Shown: positions 60,129 to 64,000 of the stretch, in pieces
Layout: every line of letters starts with the position of its first letter
How positions within the stretch are numbered: the stretch's first letter is position 1
Assembly (NCBI RefSeq): GCF_014199535.1
Contig: NZ_JACHNV010000010.1
Span: 21,925 to 85,924 of the forward strand
DNA from: Hymenobacter latericoloratus
GTDB lineage: Bacteria; Bacteroidota; Bacteroidia; Cytophagales; Hymenobacteraceae
Reading direction: 5' to 3'
DNA length: 64,000 nucleotides
Program-made: the position numbers and the translations under genes
The notes under the pieces: model-generated
The model's input: only the letters and a program-made list of their open reading frames with translations
Databases searched by the model: none
What the model was told of the DNA's origin: nothing

Positions 60129-60405
60129 CTACTCTTCATCCTGCGGCGGATAGTCGGGTATCCAGTCATCGGGGCCGCCAACCACCGGCGCCGGCGAGGG
60201 CTGGTAGGGCTCCAGTTCCCGGCCGAAGCAGTGGCCCAGCGTGACGCCGGGGCACTGCCGCTGAAACCAGGCGGGTAGTACCTCGGGGGCGCACACCACG
60301 CCCAGAAAGCCCTCGGCATGAAAGTAGGCTTTCACCTCGGCCGGCCCGAAGCTATTCAGGTAGATGGGTGTTGTTAAACAAATAGGGTAAAACCTCCGAG
60401 TCCAT
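60129..60405 (-). pseudogene. Small gene with probable one-base frameshift
   Basis: From ATG 60405 the frame reads MDSEVLPYLFNNT and would stop soon after. Shifting by one base at the ACACCC run near 60366 continues as PIYLNSFGPAEVKAYFHAEG to the stop at 60129, about 90 residues in all. Both halves look like one protein, so a one-base deletion is likely. Its start is only nine bases from the Tn3-like end. No family is recognised. The rest of 60018-60413 is non-coding. Confidence 0.4.
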
Positions 60406-60413
60406 GGCTAACA

Positions 60414-60451
60414 GGGGTTCTTCTTCCCAAAGGGCGGATTTACACGCTAAG
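60414..60451 (+). repeat. Left 38-bp terminal inverted repeat (Tn3-like)
   Basis: Begins GGGGTTCTTCTTCCC and ends TTTACACGCTAAG. It overlaps the 3' end of the resolvase remnant by a few bases. Confidence 0.75.
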
Positions 60452-61061
60452 CACTTTTTAGCTTCTGGGCGTAATTGTAGACGGTGCCATAGGCCAGGTC
60501 TAACTGCTTGATGACTTGATTCATAGATAAGCCTTCGCGCAGAAGCTGCGCAATGGCCTCCTGCCTAACCTGCGCCAGCGGGGGGCGGGCCACGTGTTTG
60601 CCCTGGGCTTTGGCCCGGGCCATGCCGGCGCGCACGCGCTGGCTGATGAGCGTGCTCTCAAGCAGGGCCAGCGAGGCCATGACGTGGAACCCCAACTCGC
60701 CCGTGGGCGTGGTGGTGTCGATATTTTCCTGGTAGGAGACGAAGTCCACCCCTAGGCTCTGGAATTCCTTCGGCGCGTTGACCAGCGCCTGGGTCGAGCG
60801 GGCAAAGCGGTCGTAGCGCCGGACCAGCACCGCGTCGAGCTACCGGTTCTTGGCCGCCACCATCATCCGTTTGTACTGAGTTCATTCCTCGCTGGTACCC
60901 GAGGCCTAGTCCACGTATTCATCGACAACGGCAAAGCCGCGGCGCTGGGCGTACTCGCGCAGGGGGCGCAGCTGCGTCTCCCGGGCCTGCCCTTTGTCGA
61001 GGGGGGAGACGCGGGCATAGAGCGCCACGCGGGTGGGCTGGTCGGTCGGGTTGGCGGGCAT
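60447..61061 (-). pseudogene. Serine recombinase (resolvase/invertase) with three in-frame stops
   Basis: From ATG 61061 a single frame encodes a resolvase: VALYARVSPLDKGQARETQL with the catalytic Ser, then ASGTSEE, TQYKRMMVAAKNR, RRYDRFARSTQALV and the helix-turn-helix end SMNQVIKQLDLAYGTVYNYA. Three stops interrupt it, after VVDEYVD (TAG), TSEE (TGA) and AAKNR (TAG). The rest of the frame is undamaged and no shift is needed. A C-to-T change would explain all three. The C-terminal 127 residues remain open from GTG 60830. Confidence 0.8.
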
Positions 61062-61168
61062 CGGAGGTTATCAAAAAGGAGTTCCTTGTTGATAGGCAGC
61101 ACGCACCCGCTCTACAGCGTAGAATCAGTCTTTCTCAGGCAGTACTATAACCCTTTTTGCTAACCGGG

Positions 61169-61206
61169 CTTAGCGTGTAAATCCGCCCTTTTGGCAAAAG
61201 AACCCC
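61169..61206 (-). repeat. Right 38-bp terminal inverted repeat (Tn3-like)
   Basis: The reverse complement begins GGGGTTCTTTTGCC and ends TTTACACGCTAAG. It abuts the IS1-like element directly. Confidence 0.75.
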
Positions 61207-61235
61207 ATTAAGAGGTGAAAAGCGTAGGAGGGATT

Positions 61236-61917
61236 ATGGTTTACACGCAACATCTATGTGCCCAATGTGGCAGCGAACCTATTCGGCGCAATGGTCCGAG
61301 CCAAGGGCATGCCGAATATCAGTGTAAAGCCTGTGGCTACCAAGCGCGTTTTACGCCCGCTGCTGTCGCCAAAGCCGCCCAATATGCCCAGGTGGAAAAA
61401 CTGTTACGTAGAACGCAACTCCCAACGTAGCATTGTGCACGCCACGGGCGTGGCGCGCGTGACGGTGGCTAAGCTGCTAAAAAAAGCGCGGGCAGCTTCG
61501 CCCCCGCTGCCCCGACTGCGGCGGAAGAAGTTTTAGAAAAAACGCTGTAAAGCGCATAAGGTCTGGCTCTTGCTTGCGGTCGAACGCGCCAGTCGGCGCA
61601 TCGTGGCGTGGGTTTTGGGCAACCGCAGTGCTCAAACGGCGCAGCGGCTGTGGCAAGCCTTGCCGCGTCGCTACCGCCGCCACTGCTGGTATTTTACCGA
61701 CCGCTGGAATGCCTATACAAACGTGCTGCCCCGCTGGCGACACCGCCCGTATCTGAAAGGCGAAGGGCAAACCAGTATTGTCGAAGCTAGTAATTGCTCC
61801 TTACGGCAGCGGTGCGGTATGCTGGTGCGCAAATCCTGCTCCTTTAGCAAAAGTTTGGCAATCCATACTGCCCGCATTAAAATCGTTATCGATAACTACA
61901 CTCTCACCTTAAATTAG
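61236..61917 (+). pseudogene. IS1-family-like transposase, degenerate
   Basis: Pieces of one IS1-like transposase appear in successive frames. The zinc-finger N-terminus is CAQCGSEPIRRNGPSQGHAE with CKACGYQARF. A one-base insertion near 61405 shifts to VERNSQRSIVHATGVARVTV. After a stop near 61536, the C-terminus reads LAVERASRRIVAWVLGN to the end. The segment expected between them, with the first catalytic Asp, is missing. Imperfect inverted ends (TTAAGAGGTGAAAAGCGTAG near 61208 and its counterpart near 61898-61916) bound the element. It cannot transpose by itself. Confidence 0.75.
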
Positions 61918-62000
61918 ACCACCACCCAAGAAACAACTGCTGTAGCTACCGGTTCTCCCCTACATCGCCTTAAGTAAAGCGAGGCCAAACGAGGAACATC

Positions 62001-62741
62001 ATGGAGAATATCGAAAATAAAGTAGTCGTCATCACGGGCGCTAGCAGCGGGCTGGGCGAAACTACGGCTCGCCATTTGGCCAGCAAAGGTGCCGCCGTAG
62101 TGCTAGGCGCGCGCCGCCTCGAAAACCTGGAAAAAATTGCTGCCGATATTCGCGCCGCAGGCGGAAAGGTAGAGATTCTGCAAACCGACGTAACCAAAGC
62201 CGAAGAAGTAAAAGCCTTGGTTGATAAGGCTGTAGAAGCGTTTGGTCGCCTCGACGTTATCATCAACAACGCCGGCCTGATGGCCATTGCGCCCATGAGT
62301 GCCACCAAGGTGGACGAGTGGAACAGCATGATTGACATCAACATCAAAGGCGTGCTCTACGGTATCGCGGCCGCCTTGCCCGTGTTCGAGCAGCAAAAGT
62401 CCGGGCACTTTATCAATATCTCGTCGGTGGCGGGCATCAAAGTGTTCAGCCCCGGCGGCACCGTGTACAGCGGCACCAAATACGCCGTGCGGGCCATATC
62501 CGACGGGCTGCGCCACGAAGTAGGCGGCAGCATTCGCGTCACCAGCATCGAGCCCGGCGCGGTAGAGTCGGAGCTACAGCACGGCAGCTCGCACGAGGAA
62601 AGTGCCAAGGGCGTGGTAGAGTTCTACAAACAGGCTATTCCAGCGTCGTCAGTGGCCCGGGCCATTGCGTTCGCCATCGAGCAGCCCGCCGAGGTAGATA
62701 TCAACGAAATTGTGCTACGCCCCACGGTGCAGGAGTTTTAA
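62001..62741 (+). CDS. Short-chain dehydrogenase/reductase
   Basis: A 246-residue classical SDR, an NAD(P)-dependent oxidoreductase. The cofactor motif is TGASSGLGETTARHL, then NNAGLMA, and the active-site triad is Ser in INISSVAG with YSGTKYAVRA (YxxxK). Arg in GARRLENL favours NADPH. Substrate is unknown. It lies alone between two insertion-element remnants and looks like a passenger gene. A long hairpin follows its stop codon. Confidence 0.88.
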   Translation: MENIENKVVVITGASSGLGETTARHLASKGAAVVLGARRLENLEKIAADIRAAGGKVEILQTDVTKAEEVKALVDKAVEAFGRLDVIINNAGLMAIAPMSATKVDEWNSMIDINIKGVLYGIAAALPVFEQQKSGHFINISSVAGIKVFSPGGTVYSGTKYAVRAISDGLRHEVGGSIRVTSIEPGAVESELQHGSSHEESAKGVVEFYKQAIPASSVARAIAFAIEQPAEVDINEIVLRPTVQEF

Positions 62742-62766
62742 GCACGTCGTCCATATCTGGTAGCTC

Positions 62767-62864
62767 AAAGCGCCTGTCAGGTTGAGCTGGCGCAGCATCT
62801 TCCGTTAGAAATATGATTTCTCACGCGAAAAAATGCTGCGCCAGCTCAGCCTGACAGGCGCTTT
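62767..62864. repeat. Long inverted repeat after the SDR gene
   Basis: Two 32-base arms (62767-62798 and 62833-62864) pair with one G-T wobble around a 34-base spacer. It may end transcription of the SDR gene. Its length and lack of a clean T run suggest a dispersed REP-like or MITE-like element instead. Confidence 0.6.
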
Positions 62865-62883
62865 AATATAGTAGGTAGGCTGG

Positions 62884-63013
62884 CTATTTTAGCAGCTCGT
62901 GCAGCGAGGTCTGCATCGAGAACGTCCGGTTGCCCGCTTCCTGAATGATAAGTGAGCCCGGCGCATCGAGCACCGCGTCCGAAACTTGGCCTTGGGTAAA
63001 AGGTTGGCACAAA
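62884..63013 (-). pseudogene. 3' remnant of an unidentified gene
   Basis: On the minus strand, one frame reads QPFTQGQVSDAVLDAPGSLI, then IQEAGNRTFSMQTSLHELLK and a stop, and looks like the end of a real protein. The rest is missing. The adjoining 63013-63194 shows no gene I can support. Confidence 0.3.
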
Positions 63014-63194
63014 AGCTAAACGGGCTGGCCAGTTCGTGCTGAGCATCACCGGCGTGACAAGGCCCGGTCCATACATGTCAGTCATGAGGAGCATTCTCGA
63101 GCGCATTCCAGTTCGCGGGTGGCGACGCAGTCTGTTGCGTATCGCTTCGGCAACTGACCTGCTCCCATTTACTGGGCCGGTTGAAAGTGGAGCA

Positions 63195-64000
63195 TCAGGC
63201 ATTCTGAAGCTCGACAGTAGTAGCCGCAGCCACTACCTCATCGGGCGTTAAATTCTGTAGCGAGCTGTGCGGTCGGAAGCCATTGTATTCTTGGCGCCAC
63301 TGCTCAATTTTATCTTGCGCATCGGTCAGCGATAGAAACCAATGCACGTTCAGGCATTCATCGCGGAAGCTGCCGTTAAACGACTCAATGTACGGATTAT
63401 CGGTCGGTTTGCCCGGCCGAGAGAAGTCCAGCGTCACGTGCTGGTCGTAGGCCCAGCGGTCGAGGGCCTTGCTGATAAACTCGCTGCCATTGTCGACTTG
63501 GATGCGCTCAGGTACTACGCCTAACTGCTGCTGTAAGCGCTGCATCACGGCCACGACATCTTCACCTTTCAGCGACTGCCCCACGTGAATGGCCAGGCAC
63601 TGGCGACTAAAATTATCGACTATCGTTAAGGCGCGGATTTTGCGGCCATCGAAGAGGTTATCGGCCACAAAATCCATGCTCCAGCTCTGATGCAGGCGGC
63701 CCAGTGGGAGACGTTCTAGCCGGTGGGCCGCGGCCCGATTGCGCCGTGGGCGCTTGCTACGCAAGTTCAAGCCTTCCAAGCAGTAAAGACGATGCACGCG
63801 CTTATGATTGTCTAGCCAGCCTTCCCGGCGTAGCAGGATATAGAGGCGCTGACTGCCGTAGCGCACTCGCACTTGCGCCAACTCCCGCAAGCGCTGGCGC
63901 AAAACGGTATCATCGCGTCCACGTGCTTGATAGGCGAAGCTCGCGCGCTGCAAACCAATGACTCGGCAGGCGCGCCGAGCGGAAATGCGGTAAGCGTCGA
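63195..64000 (-). mobile_element. IS3-family transposase OrfB (cut by window end)
   Basis: The frame is open to the last base, so at least 267 residues are visible and the N-terminus lies beyond. The catalytic triad is SMDFVADNLFDG (Asp), VDNGSEFISK (Asp) and the Glu in NPYIESFNGSFRDECLN, in IS3 spacing. The region before it (GSQRLYILLRREGW) is the family HTH-like part. The 3' end looks intact, including PHSSLQNLTPDE. OrfA would lie beyond the window. Confidence 0.88.

Larger units (their letters stand above)
60414..61206. mobile_element. Tn3-family-like mini element with degenerate resolvase
   Basis: The ends are 38-bp inverted repeats at 60414-60451 and 61169-61206, matching in 35 of 38 bases, starting GGGG and ending TAAG as in Tn3-family elements. 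The only content is a broken resolvase; there is no transposase, so it could move only in trans. The five bases outside each end differ, so no target duplication is seen. The total of 793 bases fits a miniature derivative. Confidence 0.65.

Noticed and set aside
60447..61061. Genetic-code reassignment of TAG and TGA
   Set aside because: Every other gene in the window uses these as stops in the ordinary way; local mutation is simpler.
60414..61206. Target-site duplication proving a clean Tn3-type insertion
   Set aside because: The five flanking bases differ (TAACA on the left, ATTAA on the right).
63036..63251. Plus-strand frame between the gene remnant and IS3
   Set aside because: It overlaps the transposase 3' end and shows no recognisable domain or start context.
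1..64000. tRNA, rRNA or tmRNA genes
   Set aside because: I saw no cloverleaf with a CCA-end pattern and no rRNA-like conserved blocks.

Overview
This looks like a large mobilisable or conjugative plasmid, or an integrated plasmid-like element, from a GC-rich Bacteroidota bacterium, most likely Hymenobacter or a close relative in the Cytophagales. Three things point there: the CTnDOT-style tra gene set, promoters with the Bacteroidota -7 motif TAnnTTTG, and a LytTR regulator with TonB receptors. The species assignment is inference; no search was run.

Region 1 (1-15.3 kb) is a metabolic, ion-stress and metal-resistance block. It holds the end of an arsenate reductase, two fluoride riboswitches, a CLC-type fluoride exporter behind the second riboswitch, a TonB receptor, a Cys-rich secreted peptide, a CsoR-like regulator and an MFS pump. 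A decayed cytochrome bd operon follows: cydA is a 3' remnant, and cydB has a stop at codon 5. A sulfide:quinone oxidoreductase and a SoxB-like metallophosphatase sit next to it.

Region 2 (15.3-23.6 kb, minus strand) is the mobilisation block: a Toprim protein, a DUF3945 protein, the VirD4/TraG-type coupling protein, a MobP-type relaxase and MobC. A possible oriT and a dense TGCTTC repeat array (probable partition site) follow. Region 3 (23.6-39.2 kb, plus strand) has a ParA ATPase, a DUF3408 partner, a two-component system and the mating-pore genes traE-F-G, two TraI-position paralogues, traJ-K-M-N. TraN carries a duplicated domain.

Region 4 (39.4-56 kb) is a defence and addiction island. 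It contains AbiE; an XRE/ImmA-IrrE pair divergent from a ubiquitin-like operon (Ubl, E2-like, JAB-E1 fusion); a tyrosine recombinase; a C39-like cysteine peptidase with a small partner; a type III restriction-modification system with a mosaic Mod; and a Fic/VbhA-like toxin pair. The ubiquitin-like operon is the most interesting system here. Adenylation, zinc-binding and JAMM residues are intact, but the E1 and E2 lack the expected catalytic cysteines and the Ubl has no C-terminal diglycine, suggesting non-canonical chemistry.

Region 5 (56-60 kb) is the replicon: small unknown genes, an AT-rich segment, twelve iterons and a Rep_3-type initiator. Region 6 (60-64 kb) is a graveyard of mobile elements: a Tn3-like element with 38-bp inverted repeats and a resolvase with three in-frame stops, a broken IS1-like element, an SDR gene, a long palindrome and an IS3-family transposase cut by the window end.
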